A DNA stretch of 64,000 nucleotides, from assembly GCF_030247185.1 (NCBI RefSeq), contig NC_080571.1, forward strand, positions 984,001-1,048,000. The letters are read 5' to 3'. Under the pieces are notes generated by a model that saw nothing but the letters and a program-made list of their open reading frames with translations, did not search any database and was not told the DNA's origin. Shown piece by piece: positions 22,920 to 35,225 of the stretch; positions within the stretch are counted from its first letter, which is position 1; each line of letters opens with the position of its first letter. Source of the DNA: Malaya genurostris (Eukaryota; Arthropoda; Insecta; Diptera; Culicidae). Made by a program: the position numbers and the translations under genes.

Positions 22920-23558
22920 CGCATTTTCGAACCATGATTAATTTTCATGGGAGAAGAGTTATTGCTCATGATTTCATGATAAGTTAAAATGATTGGTTTC
23001 ATGGTTTTCTAATCATGACAGCAGTAACGGATTTCTTTCCGTGGAGAAAATCAACGAATTTCAACGAAATCGGTTATATGAAATTCGCTTATTTTCCATG
23101 AACAGTGTGAAAAGGTTTTCCAAAAATGTGTCCGAATGTGATCCTTGTAGCCAGCATAAGGTTTATTTAAAAAAATTCATACTTCGAATTGTTTTTTCAA
23201 ATTATTGTGAAAGATCACAAAAAAAAACTCATTTTTTCTGAGCTATTTTTGATAAAACCCGTAAAATCCTCCGAATGTTTTAGCCATGTTTGCCCTGTAG
23301 ATAAACGCTTTTCAAAGGTCTGTATGTTTTTGGTTTTGTCAAATTTTTCAAAAATGGTCTCAAGCCAAGTGAAAACGGTCTCAAGGCACTAAACGAAAAA
23401 AAAAAATGTTGTGACCCTAGTCTGACTACATGAGTGGCCTACCCTAGACAACAAGCGTTTTTTTTTTCTAATCGCGAAACTCAACATGCGAATAGATTAA
23501 AGAAATAATATTTTCTCTTGAAAAACATGTTATTGGTTAACCACATAATGGAAATATA
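22920..23558. other. Intergenic, no feature recognised
   Basis: AT-rich single-copy-looking DNA between the MITE and the fold-back element. ORFs at 22993-23241 and 23189-23392 overlap in different frames without similarity. Confidence 0.5.
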
Positions 23559-24286
23559 GGGGCTACCACGTTTGGCATAAAGTCGTTTGGCATAATACCG
23601 TTTGGCATAACGCCGTTTGGCATAATGGTTATTTGGCATAATGGTTATTTGGCATAATGGTCATTTGGCATAATGGTCATTTGGCATAACAGTCATTTGG
23701 CATAACAGATGAACATGCTGCTTAATAGAAATTGTTCTAATTTAGTGCAATTTTGAAAGGTCTAATGCGGCTACGCCGCATCGTTTTTAATGACCTGGTG
23801 TCCGACCTCGCTGCCGCTCGTTCGGACTTAACTGAGAGATTGCTCCTAGCTTTGGGTAATCCGGGCAAACGCCCGCAACTAGACAGAGGTGATTTCTGCG
23901 GGGGCGCTGCCCCCCCGCAGTGGCCGGCGCTTCCGACGGCGGGTCGCCGGCGCACTCGCGGCCTTCGGCCGTCTCGACCTGAATCATCTATGACGAACAG
24001 AATATTGTGCTGGCACTAAGTGAGTTGCTTATGTAAAAAGGTTTCACATATTTCGTTGGAGTTTCCCTTGCACAACATCAATCGATCGAAACACATACGA
24101 AAATTTTCATTAGATTAAAATATTGCAAAACCCATTATTATTATGCCAAATGGCATTATGCCAAATGACCATTATGCCAAAAGATCATTATGCCAAATAA
24201 CTGTTATGCCAAATAACCATTATGCCAAACAGCGTTATGCCAAACGGTATTATGCCAAATGACCTTATGCCAAACGGGCCGCCCCC
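23559..24286. mobile_element. Fold-back element FB-1 with TTTGGCATAA tandem arms
   Basis: 728 bp flanked by a perfect 8-bp duplication GAAATATA (23551-23558 and 24287-24294). Each arm has nine units of 15-16 bp sharing TTTGGCATAA: left 23571-23705, right inverted at 24141-24274. Spacers read inward run in parallel in the two arms (TACCG third or fourth, then TGGTTA, then TGGTCA). Ends are GGGGCTACC and inverted GGGGGCGGCC. The core (23755-23990) is strongly GC-rich, with hairpins (GCGGCTACGCCGC; GTCCGACCTCGC..GTTCGGAC). No credible protein. It shares its core with 40094-40962. 8-bp duplications occur with hAT, P and Merlin types; superfamily unassigned. Confidence 0.9.
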
Positions 24287-24294
24287 GAAATATA

Positions 24295-26001
24295 TACTTA
24301 CTTTGGAGGTGTCATCATTTTTGTCCAAGCTTTGAGCTGTTTTTCACGGTTATTCCGAAACTTTTTGGACTGCAAAAAATAAGACAAATGCACAAAACTT
24401 TCACAAAACACTTTTCGTGACAAACAATGCACTGAAAAGTATGCTAACATTGAAAATAATACTTCCATGATATAACATCCATGGCAGCACATGTCATATA
24501 AAAGAAAAAGCAATGGTCCAACCCTGACGACACTCCCCTAATTATTATTTTTTGCGTTTCGTCTTCGACTCGCCACATGAACCTCCAAGCGAACGTTAAG
24601 TATAATCTACTTTGAATATCACATTTGAACATTTTTGAACGGAAGCACAATATCTGATTTGATGTTTCCGTGAGCAGTGCAGTAAAACTTCATTCAATTC
24701 AATTGAAACCGAATGTGAAACTCACTGACGATCTCTCTACTGCAATAAACTCCACACTCAGACACACAAAACGTTTGCTGACGCTGACGAACCGGCAGCA
24801 TTCAGTTCTTCAATCGATGCTCTTCAAATCAAAGCTCAGTTTAACCACCGTCAGTTGATCTCTTGAAGTAACAAAATATCTCTTTCAATAGTGTGAGAGG
24901 GGCCTTCAAATGAGGTAAACATTCGAATTGGTTCAAGATAATAGATGAAAGACAAAACAAACAAAATCAATTACAGAATACACATAAATTAATAGTTTCC
25001 TCCGTCAGTTTTCATTCATAAGTAGCAATTAAAACTTGTAAAAATTGACATGTTTCACAATTGCTATAGAACGGCTATTCATGTTAAATATATTTGAAAA
25101 ATGATTTAAAATGTTTTTGTAACAAATGTGAAAATCATTCATAGTATTGCTTGTGAAACCAAATCAAAAACCTAAAAAGATTAAGTTCCACATCGGTTTA
25201 TTCAACTGAATCTACAATAAGTTCATTTGAGCAGTTTTATTTTCGGTTTCTACTTAACAAATATTACTGCCATCGAAACATATCAAACAAGAAACTTGTT
25301 GCACACCATACAATCAAACATCGCTTTTTCAATCGCACAATCGTTGAGACAAGAGTGAAAAAATACAATGCTAGAACAATGTTTGCTACTTGGGTTTCTA
25401 ATAACATACTTTGCTCCATTTATAATTCTATTCATTCGAACTTGCTCACTACCAAGAGCGAAGACAATGAAGAGTTAGACTACTCAGTTTCAGCTAGGCT
25501 CAGTTTTAAGCAGGTAAAACTTGAAATGACTAGGTACGATTATTCATCTGACGATGAATTCTGAGAGCTTCACTTGAAAATGGCAGAGAAAGGCATATGA
25601 ATTAGCATCAATATGCTGACGGTCAGTGACCATAAATTTAATTTTCATCTGATATCATTCGATTAGAAATGGAATTTTACCGCACTGTTCGTAAGTATCA
25701 TGGCAAACGCTTCCGACTCCGGAAACACATTCGTAGGAGTAATGTAATCTTGTTCAAATTTATTGATACTTTCGGTTCCAGAAATGCTGGACGTAAACGT
25801 TCATGCACGCTTCTATGAATTACCCGAAAGAATGTAGAAATTATTGGATCTATTAGCAATTCCTTCGTAGCTCAATGGAGAAAGTTATGTTATTTGAATG
25901 ACAAGAGTAGGGCATTGTCACACCACTAGGTGGATTAGGAGGCAGTGTTTGTTATTTTCAATTACTTACATGTTTGTATTTCTACTTGGAACAGCAACTG
26001 T
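24295..26001. other. Intergenic, no gene recognised
   Basis: About 1.7 kb with only short ORFs lacking similarity (for example 24444-24650 minus, 25355-25564 plus). A single TAGGTGGATTA near 25926 resembles an end of the (CA)n-linked repeat family. Confidence 0.5.
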
Positions 26002-26004
26002 TAA

Positions 26005-27190
26005 GGGGCTGTCCATAAAAGACGTCACGCCGCAAGGGGGAGGGGGGTGTTTTATAAAACGTGACCTTTTGTGACAGGGGGGAGGGGGGGAGGTTTTTGG
26101 AATGCGACGTCCAATATTTTCAATGAGCGCATTTTTAAAATACCTAATTATATTACTGCTTTGCCCTATTTCCTGAAAAAATCTCCACAATAAACGTTTA
26201 CATTCTATAGGAAAACGTGTATTTGTTGATGTAAAAGCTTCTTCTTGTAAATTCGGAAATGAGTGATGCAGGAAATCATTTCTGTTGTGATCAGCAAAAG
26301 TGCACGGAGGAGCGAGTAAATTAGCGAAATTAATCAATTTTGCCAAATATGAGTAAAAAAGAAAAAAATACCTTCAAACGGTTTAACTTAAGTTATGCAC
26401 TGACAATTTTTCAGTAATTTGATTTTCTAGCATTGATAATAGTATATCATAAGAATTTATCTTATCTGATTCTGATGCAGTTTATTCAATTGTACTTCAT
26501 TTGAAAAAAGGCGGGAGATCAACGATTTCAGGAGTAGATCATGTCATGTCTTCTCTTGATCATATGTGATTTTCCTCCACCAACATCTAAGCTTATCAAA
26601 TAATCCAATGATCGAGCTTACACAAATCAAGAATCATTTTAGCTCAAAATCACTACCCATTATGTGACGGAAGATCAGTACCGATATTGATCGATGTGAT
26701 TTAAAGTTCACTGATCAATTGATCATGAAAAGATTATCCGGCAGTGATCTCGTTTTGATGAGGTTTTGGTCTTTATTTTCTCAGCCCTGTATGCTATACT
26801 AAGTAAATATTATTATTTACCTAAAACAATAATATATCTGTGTACCCCTAGGAGGAATAAAACAGATGATCTAAATGTTTCATCAATTCCAACCAAATAC
26901 TTTTGTTAATTTATATAATTGATATTGATAAAATAATTCCGATGATTTTGTAGTTTTAGGGATATTTTTTAATCTAATAACAGCATGTAATAAATCGATT
27001 TTTCCCTCATATTTGTATGGTTTGTCATACATATTGAGAATGTATTGAGATGAATTTTATTTATTTTGTATTCGTGACATGTGACATAGGGGGGGTGGGG
27101 GGTCTTTGCTTTTGTGACAATTTGTGACAAAGGGGGGAGGGGGAGTAAAAAATCGTCAAAAAAAGTGTGACGTCTTTTATGGACAGCCCC
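26005..27190. mobile_element. Harbinger-like MITE (GGGGCTGTCCATAAAA ends), copy 2
   Basis: Same element as 21768-22916, highly similar along its length and in the same orientation. It is flanked by TAA at 26002-26004 and 27191-27193. It retains about 40 bp absent in copy 1 (for example TACCTAATTATATTACTGC near 26141). Non-coding. Confidence 0.9.
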
Positions 27191-27629
27191 TAATACCGAG
27201 CACGAAATCTTATACAAATGAAATTATTCCGCTAACGCATGTTTTTCTCTGTTGATCTCTCGAGACTAATACCTGTGGGAAAAATCATCTGTGGATGTTT
27301 CAGATTTAAGTCGGTCGGAAAAGGAAAATAGAACTCATGGCGAATATTCGTGGCAGCAAGAAGCTACCTTATCGTCTATTAAAAACTTAAGTATAGATGT
27401 ATGTGCAAGTTGGATTTGTTTTTATTTTATTCAATTCACGCGAGGAATAAAAGCAAAACTAGATCGATATTTTTTGAGTGATTATAAAAAATAAAGAATA
27501 TAAATTTGTGAAAAGTAAATTTGATCAAATGTGTTAAAATTTCTGTAACCATCGTGTCGTTTTTTTAAAGTGATTCAAATAAATACTAATTGCATATAGT
27601 AATGCAGATTTTTGTATTACAGATATAGT
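27191..27629. other. Intergenic, no feature recognised
   Basis: Short ORF at 27291-27494 without similarity. Nothing else supported. Confidence 0.45.
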
Positions 27630-27960
27630 TGAACTGTTGCAGTACTTTGTCCTGCGATACAAAAATCCGGTGTGCAGAGAAACAGATCCATCAGTAAGTC
27701 TCACATGCTTCTTGGTTTTGCGGACGACATGAATATTATTGGTGTGAATCGTAGAACTTTGGAAGCGGCATTTATGTTCTTCGAGAGAGAAGCTGGATGA
27801 TAAACTCTTTCAATACAAAGTACAAGGTACGAGGTAACCTAAATGGTATATGATCCGGGGTGATGAGTTGACGAGTTCATATATCTAGGAACACTAGAGC
27901 TATGCGATTCGAAGAAGCAATGTGCAACTATTTCTGATACGACTAAGTCCAAACTATGTT
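27630..27960 (+). pseudogene. Reverse-transcriptase fragment of a non-LTR retrotransposon
   Basis: A frame around 27700-27800 reads SHMLLGFADDMNIIG..RRTLEAAF, the RT palm motif FADD with its usual context; VDEFIYLGT-like residues appear downstream in another frame. It is heavily frameshifted with stops. Clade not assigned, and it differs in sequence from the 28.6-30.9 kb element. Confidence 0.65.
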
Positions 27961-28599
27961 GCAACAAAAGCACGAACTTTTTTTTAAGTTACACTGGTTA
28001 AAACATGCGACAGTAATGTTCCTCTTCATTCATAACATAATTAGTTACGAAATAGCCATTTAAGTTTCCACCACTAAACCACATATTCATATTGAACTAA
28101 TCATCATTTATAAATTATTGATTCTTAACTCAAACATATATTTGATCATAGTTATGCTTTTAGCTACTAGTTGAAAATAAATTTATTTGACGTTGCGAAA
28201 CCATTGTGAACACATAATCGTATGTGCCAACCGTAATCGTTAATTGATGTGAAGGCAACATAGATATAACTAAACTGTAACAAACAATTTAAGCATTAAT
28301 TCGGATTGATGTTACATTACAATTAAAACGATGGTTTCTCTTGGAATTTGCTACTGAGCCATTTGTAGCAATGGTTCATCAAAATCAAATGTAATTCTGC
28401 ACATAGAAAATCTGAGTGTTTTTCAACTGAATTCAAATGCGTTAATTGTCTGAGAATTGAACACAGAAAGAAAATTGAATTTAGACATTCACCATCCAGC
28501 ATTTAGTAAGCATGCAGTGTCCTGTATATCTGAGATTGCTTGAAACGAAAAAGAACAACATTATGTCAATGGAATAGCAACTAATGGATGAGAGGCATT

Positions 28600-30850
28600 C
28601 AGATATTTTGTATTTGAACATAGCCGGTTTGTCTTCTAATTATGTCGCAATGCGTCATCTTATAGAGGATAGATGATAGTTTTGCTCTCAGAAACACATA
28701 TTGTTGATTCTGACGCTTTCGATCAGTTCAGTGTTCCGGGTTACACTGTTGCTTTTTGTTTGTCCCATTCCAGGCACACGGGTTGAGTTGCAATTTACGC
28801 CAGAGAATCAATTAAATTCAGCATTCAATCAAACGAAGCAGTTGGAAATAATTGTTTCTTGGTTGAAAGAGGCATGCAGATGGGGAATTATGGAGTTGTT
28901 TACCACTCTTCAAGTTCAAGCGACCGCCAGTTTCTAGAAATTCTAGAAAACTGGTGGAAGAATTTCGTCGATTTTGGTAAACTAAAGATTATTACTGAAG
29001 ATTTTAATATTGATTGGCTCAGTGATCAATGTTCGAATCAATTGAAACAGTTAGGAGAATTCTTCAATTTGAAGCAAACTGTGAATGAATTTAGAAGAAT
29101 TTCGAGATACAGTAAAACATTGATAGATCACGTGTATTCCAATTTCGACGGTGTTTATTCAAATGTGGAATCCGATTGCAAGATTCCAGATCATGAAACA
29201 ATTGCAATTTCCGTAACGAGTAGCTCTATAAAAAAAGTGTTGGAAAAACTATTCAAAGTAAACCCTATCTCAACTTGTATCATGAAGCTTGGGTTGAACA
29301 CCGTTTGTCTGGAAATTTGGATCACAGGGCATCTATTCCTACTGACATATTAAAAAAGTGTACTGACGAATTAGTAACTGAAAAGTATGTTAGTTTGAAC
29401 AGCTCGAGTAGTTGGTACTCAATAGACCTCTTACGATTAAAACGGGAGAGGGAAAAACAGTACAAGAGGTTCTGTAGAACTAACAATGATAGTAACTGGA
29501 GTAGATATACATAAGCACAATATATTTATTCACGGACCCTGAAGATGACTAGATATGAATACGTACAGAGGAAAATCGATCAAAATCAACAAAACAGCAG
29601 AGAATTATGGAAAATTCTCAAACAGCTTATCAAGCCTACACATAGTGCATCGAAAAGCATAACTTTTAACGGTATAGAAGAACATACAGAACAAATCATA
29701 TCAGAAAAGTTCAATAGTTATTTCATAAATAGTGTTCAACAGATCAATCAAAGTATTGAATTGGTAGGTGAACCTGTTGAAATAGCACAGTCGATGAATA
29801 ACTATTGTAGGCTTGATGAATTTCAACCAATCACTCTTAAACAATTGAAAAATATTTGTTTTAATTTGGGAAAATCGACTGGTATTGACAATGTAAACTC
29901 AAAAGTGATACAGGATTGCTTTCATGTTATCGGACACGATCCACTGGATAAACAGGTAAACGATTCGTTGTACACGGGGCACGTGCCAAAAGTGTGGAAA
30001 GAATCTCTGGTGGTTGCTATCTCCAAGGTTACTGGAACGGATAAGGCCGAGGAGTACCATCCCAATAACATGTTGCACACGCTGGAAAAAATTCTGGAAC
30101 TTGTTAAAGATCAGCTGATTAACTATTTGAACTCTAACAGTTTGCTAATACCGGAACAATCGGGATATCGTAAGGGTCACTCTTGTGAAACCGCTTTGAA
30201 CCTAGTATTGGCAAAATGGAAGGAAAAAATCGAAGCCAAAGAGAGTATTTTCGCTGTGTTCTTGGATCTGAAGAGAGCCTTTGAAACAATTTCAAGACCT
30301 TTATTGTTGCAGACATTACGCCGCTTTGGCATCGGGGGAATGGCACATGCATGGTTTGAAAACTATTTATGTGGTAGATCTGTTTTTAACGATGTAGTGT
30401 CTAGTTCCTTCGGTAATTCACTTGGTGTCCCTCAGGGAAATGTGTTAGGTCCTATTCTATTTATTATGTATATTAATGATATGAAGCGGGTCTCACGTTC
30501 CTGTGATATAAATTTGTTTGCTGATGATACTGTTTTTCTAAAGATTTCAATGAAGCTGTTGCATATTTAAACGAGGATCTAAGTTTGCTGGTTAAATGGC
30601 ATGCTGCCTCGATATTTGTGTGATCGAATTGGCAGAGGAACTGATTTGCATAGGTACAATACTAGAAACGCAGCTGATGCTAGAACAACAAGCTTTCTGT
30701 TAGCCAGATCGCAAAACTCATTATTGTACAGGGGCATAAGTTTTTTCAATTTGATGCCAAGAGAAATCAAACGCGCAGCGATATTGGTGGAGTTCAAAAA
30801 GTTATGTATTTCACACATAAAGTCCGCTTTGGAAGCAAATATTTAGTTAG
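28600..30850 (+). pseudogene. CR1/L2-group non-LTR retrotransposon, degenerate EN-RT
   Basis: Endonuclease remnants come first: LNIAGLSSN.. LLSETHIVDSD in about 28615-28720, then EDFNIDW (normally GDFN) and TLIDHVYSN, IPDHETI at 28990-29210. The long frame 29545-30570 holds the RT: GYRKGHSCETALN, VFLDLKRAFE, GVPQGNVLGPILF and FADDTVFLK. Just after FADD the frame shifts (DFNEAVAYLNEDL) and part of the RT/thumb is deleted. A C-terminal piece (RYNTRNAADAR, LLYRGISFFNLMP) follows to a TAG at 30843-30845. Several stops and frameshifts make it inactive. Clade inferred from the C-terminal motif and RT context. Confidence 0.8.
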
Positions 30851-32069
30851 TCCAAATTTTTTAGATTTTTTATTTTGTTTACGTATTACGAAGATTGTAT
30901 TTTCTTTTTGTTTATATATATTATTGTGAGACGTATCAAGTTACTGTGTTCGGTATGATGATGATCGATTTTTAGTTTGTTTGAGAGTTAAAAATAATGA
31001 GCAGTCTACAAACGTTTGAGCCTCGCGCGCGAAGCAGGTGGTGACTATTTGGAAAGCGAATAGGACTGTCCGAAGAGCCTTAGCATTCAGTGTGTTAAGT
31101 TTGACTCTTGACCTTGATCGCAAGGTTTGATCAGTAATTTAAGGAATAGATTCGGGAAACTAATTGGGATCGACAGTTGTTGATGGAATTGGACTTGGCT
31201 CTGTTCATCCGCAGTTTCGTTACTCCATCGTAGCTGAAGTGTGTAGCGATGAACTGGTCCGGCGGGAGGGGCCAGGTGAATTACTGTCTGATACTGGTAA
31301 AGATATCGGGTTCGATTCCTGATGTGATCAAGGATCTTCCTGGGTTGGAAATTTTCTTGATTAACTCTGGATAGTAATTCCGAAATATTTGAATGTTATT
31401 TTGTGGTCAGTCGTTCTTTTGAAGAAGAATCTATACCTGCTAGATTAATCAGATCGTTTTCTTTTGTTTACTGGTTAAGATATGAGCAAAAATATTAATT
31501 ATCATTTATATAACTCGTTCTGCTCACACCTTTGTAGGGGTATGAGGTGGGACCATCATCATCATCATCATCAAATCGGCTACAATTATCCAGCAGTAGA
31601 GGTGGCGTGTTTCTTCAGGACAACACCAGGCCAAACCCGCCTATGAAGTAACGTTAGAAACTCCGGGAGGTTGGTTGCAATTAACATCTTTTTGACTGTA
31701 TTGCAATAGTTTCTGAGTGATAGAAAATTGGAATAAAGGGAAAACTTTAAAAGCGTTTATCTTCACTTCACGGTGAAAATTGAGTGAAGCGAATGTAGGT
31801 CCTTATTACGGAAGTCGCTTCAGAGACAAAAGTAATTACTTGGATGAACTTGAAGTCAGTATGAACATCACGTCACCAACGTTTTGTTGGAAAAACGATA
31901 TTTTTCCTCAACAGTGATCGCTACGCTGTGTGTGATACTGATAATAGGTAAAATTAAGTGAAGTGAAAGTGGAAGTGAGAACGGCAATAAGAGCCATTAT
32001 CTACTTCTTTCATTTCCTAGAGGCTTTTCAACTATTTAAACGTATGTATTGATAATTAATTATTATACT
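30851..32069. other. Probable retrotransposon 3' region and tRNA-like B-box sequence
   Basis: Around 31310 is GGGTTCGATTCCTGA, a good Pol III B-box, followed by AAGGATCTTCCTGGGTTGG, which resembles a common mosquito dispersed repeat. A short (CAT)n run at 31557-31574 could be a 3' tail of the upstream element or of this repeat. No gene seen in the rest. Confidence 0.4.
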
Positions 32070-32125
32070 GCCACGACAAAAAGGCCTAACTGCAAATTAG
32101 AGCTCTTTGTTCACTTTCTCTTTTT
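32070..32125. repeat. Single end of the GTCCCAC MITE family
   Basis: CCACGACAAAAAGGCCTAAC continuing to CTGCAAATTAGAGCTCTTTG matches the left arm of 15551-15813. No partner arm was found nearby. Confidence 0.55.
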
Positions 32126-32732
32126 CCATTATTATGGAACCATAAAAGACACTTTTTCAAAGCTTCCATTATCAATCGAAAGCTTGGTTTTTATTATTTT
32201 GAAAATGAATATAATTTAAAACAAAACTAGTATTCAAAATGACTTTGGAAATTAGTTAAAAAGAAATCATTTCATACAAACAAAAATGTATGATTTTACA
32301 AATAAAATATCAAATCGATTCAAGTCAATGTATTTCAAACTAAAAGGTTTGTGAATTTAAAGCACTTATAGACCATGACCTTATTTTTAAGTTGGTTTAT
32401 TTTAAACTGCTTTTTTTATTTAAATTCACTGTAAAATTTATTCTCAAGAAATTGACAGTAACACCCAGTGTTTTTTTTATAAAATAACCTAATACACTGG
32501 AAAAAATAATCATCTTATTTTGTAGTTACAAGCATCAGTATTTGCAGTTTTAAATCAAATTTTTTTGTCACTATTTCAATAAAATAAGTCGTGTGAATCT
32601 CAATTTTTTTTTCTCGACTCGACTTTCGGCAAAACCCTGTCCGGCCTTCGATTACATTCGATACTCGTAAAACAAATAATGTAAGTAAAGACGGCTCTAT
32701 TAAAATTTGGCCGCTCAAAATGATTCTCCAAA

Positions 32733-32812
32733 AAGAAGCAAAAGCCTCGGTATTACAATCCTTTTGAGAAATTTGACCTTCTGATTCAACAGACTTCGCC
32801 GCAGATTCAAAT
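32733..32812 (-). repeat. tRNA-Val-like SINE, 3' fragment
   Basis: GAAATTTGACCTTCTGATTC and ACAGACTTCGCCGCAGATTC match the tail of the full copy at 51298-51515; the tRNA-like head is absent. Confidence 0.6.
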
Positions 32813-32934
32813 TTTCGGAAGCATTGCTGAACTTTGCGAACTGTCAACCTTATCAGCCATCTTTTTCCACAATTTCTGCAAATCAGGCGGTGTTTTGATT
32901 GTTTTTCCACATTTGGTTTCATTTTTCGTTTGAC

Positions 32935-33170
32935 GATTGGTCAAAATTTTGTCGTGAATACGACTTATTTTACTATGGGGCGCCTTTTCAAAATTTTTCC
33001 CTACAAGAATGGGCAGAACTTTATCGCGAATATCTCTTGATGTACTTAACCCAACAACACATTTTTTTCTACAAGCTATCGGAAATATGATCAGGAATTC
33101 GTGATTAGATTTTCAACAGCTTGAGATAGCTATGAATAGTTGTAAAACAGTGTTTTCTAAAACTTTTGAA
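32935..33170. repeat. Dispersed repeat containing GTCGTGAATACGACTTA
   Basis: Shares GTCGTGAATACGACTTA, GGGGCGCCTTTTCAAAATTT and a CGGAAATATGATCA block with 41495-41720, and, inverted and partial, with 39855-39900. No coding potential. The GTCGT..ACGAC core is palindromic. Family unknown. Confidence 0.7.
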
Positions 33171-33296
33171 AATAATGAGGAAAATTGCTTGGCTTTTTCG
33201 CACCGGAACGACGGTTATAAGGTATTTAAGCACATAGCAATTCCGATTATCTACTGGTCGAGTAGAAAAGGTAAGTTTTGATTGAAAATTGTTCAT

Positions 33297-34842
33297 CAAA
33301 ATCCAAAAATATGAAGGCCCCCGGTTTCGATAACACATTCAACATTGAGCTGGAACATTTGAGTATCCGTTCATTTGTCTTCTTAGCTAAACTTTTAACA
33401 GGCGCTGGGAGCTTGGTTACTTCCCTTCAAAGTGGAAGTTAGTTAAAGTTATCCCAGTTTTGAAACCGGGGAAAGATCCTTCTCTTTCCAAGAGCTATCG
33501 GCCCATCAGCTTACTCTCTGCCCTATCCAAGCTGTTTGAAAAGTCAATACAAAGGCGAATTCTTGCTTTCGCAGATGAACAGGATATATTTCTGGAAGAA
33601 CAGTTTGGGTCCCGGAAAGGAAGATCCACCATCCACCAACTCACAAGGGTTAACAACGTCATCCAGCAAAACAAATCAGTGTCCAAAACGACTGCCATGG
33701 CAATATTGGATATTGAAAAGGCATTCGATAATGTGTGGCACGATGGACTGGTGTTCAAACTGCATCGGTATAATTTTCCCATGTATCTTATTAAAATTAT
33801 CAAAAATTATCTTGCAGATAGAGCATTCCAGGTTTCTCTGAATAATGCACTTTCAGAAAGATTTACTATTCCTGCTGGTGTACCCCAGGGAAGTATCCTA
33901 GGTCCCATTCTATACAACATTTTCACATCAGACATCCCACCTCTTCCAGGTGGTGGTGTTCTGTCACAATTTGCTGATGATACTGCCATTCTTTACAAAG
34001 GTCGTGTCATTAATGCTCTGAAAAATAAACTACAGACAGGTCTGGACGCTTTAACGGAATATTTTACAAGCTGGAAAATTGTGATCAATGCAGCAAAAAC
34101 TCAGGTCATCTTGTTTCCACATTCAAGATCTCCAAAACTTGTTCCATCAGACGAATGCAGAATACGATTCCGTTATGAGGTCATTCAATGGTCCGATGAA
34201 GTTATCTATCTAGGACTCACCTTTGACAGACATCTGATATTCAGGTCACATGTTGACAAAATCGTTCAAAAATGCAGCATACTCATTAGGTCTCTGTATC
34301 CGCTGATTTGTAGAACATCTAAACTGTGCCTGAAGAATCAGATGGCTGTATATAAACAAATCATCTACCCCGCAATTGAATACGCAGTCCCTGTTTGGCG
34401 GGGCTGTGCACGAACACACAAACTTAGGCTTCAGCGCATTCAAAGTAAGATCTTAAAGATGATTCTAAATCTACCCCCTTGGACAAGGACTAGTGAAGTA
34501 CATGAGATTGCCTCACTGGATATACTAGAACCAAAATTCGAACAATACTGCACGAAATTTGAAGAGAGGTGCTCAATCTCTGAAATACAAATAATTCAAA
34601 ATTTGTACGTATTAGGTTAGGGATAGTTATAAGTAGGCCGATATTTTATTTATAATTAAAATGAATATTATGATTAAACATTAGTATGTAAAACAAGAGT
34701 AACTAAAACACCTAATATTAATAACGAATCGTATGAACAACAAAGATGAAAGGCCAAAGGGTCAAAACACTTGTACTGTAAAATGTTGATGTAATACACA
34801 AAAATAAGATTAATAAACAGATATTTATGCAAAAAAAAAAAA
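33297..34842 (+). mobile_element. 5'-truncated Jockey-clade retrotransposon with 13-bp target duplication
   Basis: Bounded by GAAAATTGTTCAT at 33284-33296 and again at 34843-34855, directly after a poly-A run (34831-34842) that follows an AATAAA-like signal. 5' truncation, a poly-A tail and a variable-length duplication are the signature of target-primed reverse transcription. The insertion is fairly young: the RT frame is almost intact. Confidence 0.95.
33312..34620 (+). pseudogene. Jockey/Juan-like reverse transcriptase, C-terminal two thirds
   Basis: Starts mid-protein (KAPGFDNTFNIELEHL). It frameshifts near 33400 (LAKLF to NRRWELGYFPSKWK) and then runs open from 33460 to a TAG at 34618-34620 (386 codons from the first ATG). 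RT motifs: SYRPISLLSALSKLFEK, FGSRKGRSTIHQL, AILDIEKAFDNVWH (first catalytic Asp), GVPQGSILGPILYN and QFADDTAIL (catalytic Asp pair), followed by the thumb and a Jockey-type C-terminus (YPAIEYAVPVWRGCA, RLQRIQSKILKMIL). Endonuclease and gag-like ORF1 are missing through 5' truncation. Confidence 0.93.
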
Positions 34843-35074
34843 GAAAATTGTTCATTTCTTCTAGTGCTTCAGACGGAACTGGAGGTCCCCCCACCAACAT
34901 CAGTAAAAACAAACCAAGTATAAAGCATGAAACGCTCAGGTCGTGCTTTCATTTGGACTTCGATCGTCGGGAACAGCAGACGGCAATGAAAATGCAGATC
35001 TTTTGCGTGGTACATAACCTCAAACGCACAGGTCGCAGAGCCAGTTTCTCTTCAAAGAAGGTCGATTGTATCAT

Positions 35075-35225
35075 CCTGCTGCTAGTCGTTTGCATTGGAC
35101 CAGAATGCAACGAAAAATGGACAACAATCGACAACATTATGCAAAATCAGCCCTTCTAATGGCTCCAAATTTTATCTAAAGAACTATAAAGTTTGCTTCT
35201 TTGCAAATCAGTAATTAAAATCATC
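35075..35225. repeat. Dispersed repeat shared with 42495-42640
   Basis: Common segments include GTTTGCATTGG, CAAAATCAGCC, TTCTAATGGCTC and TAAAGAACTAT followed by CTTCTTTGCAAATCA, in the same order. The frame at 34827-35159 runs through it but has no recognised similarity. Confidence 0.55.

Noticed and set aside
23753..24019. ORFs in the GC-rich core of FB-1 (both strands)
   Set aside because: Not conserved with FB-2, where the shared core is broken by indels in those frames; GC-rich palindromes create long frames by chance.
23571..24274. Regularly spaced TTTGGCATAA and TTTCGCCGAAA repeats resembling a CRISPR array
   Set aside because: Spacers are only 4-6 bp and not unique, arrays are inverted pairs bounded by target duplications, and the genome is eukaryotic.
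32515..32922. 135-codon minus-strand ORF with a possible helix-turn-helix-like basic start
   Set aside because: It runs through a SINE fragment and unrelated AT-rich DNA; the mariner-like impression of the first 40 residues was too weak to call.
33123..33270. Upstream exon for an intron interrupted by the Jockey element
   Set aside because: The stretch overlaps the end of a dispersed repeat and its frame has no similarity; kept only as a low-interest question.
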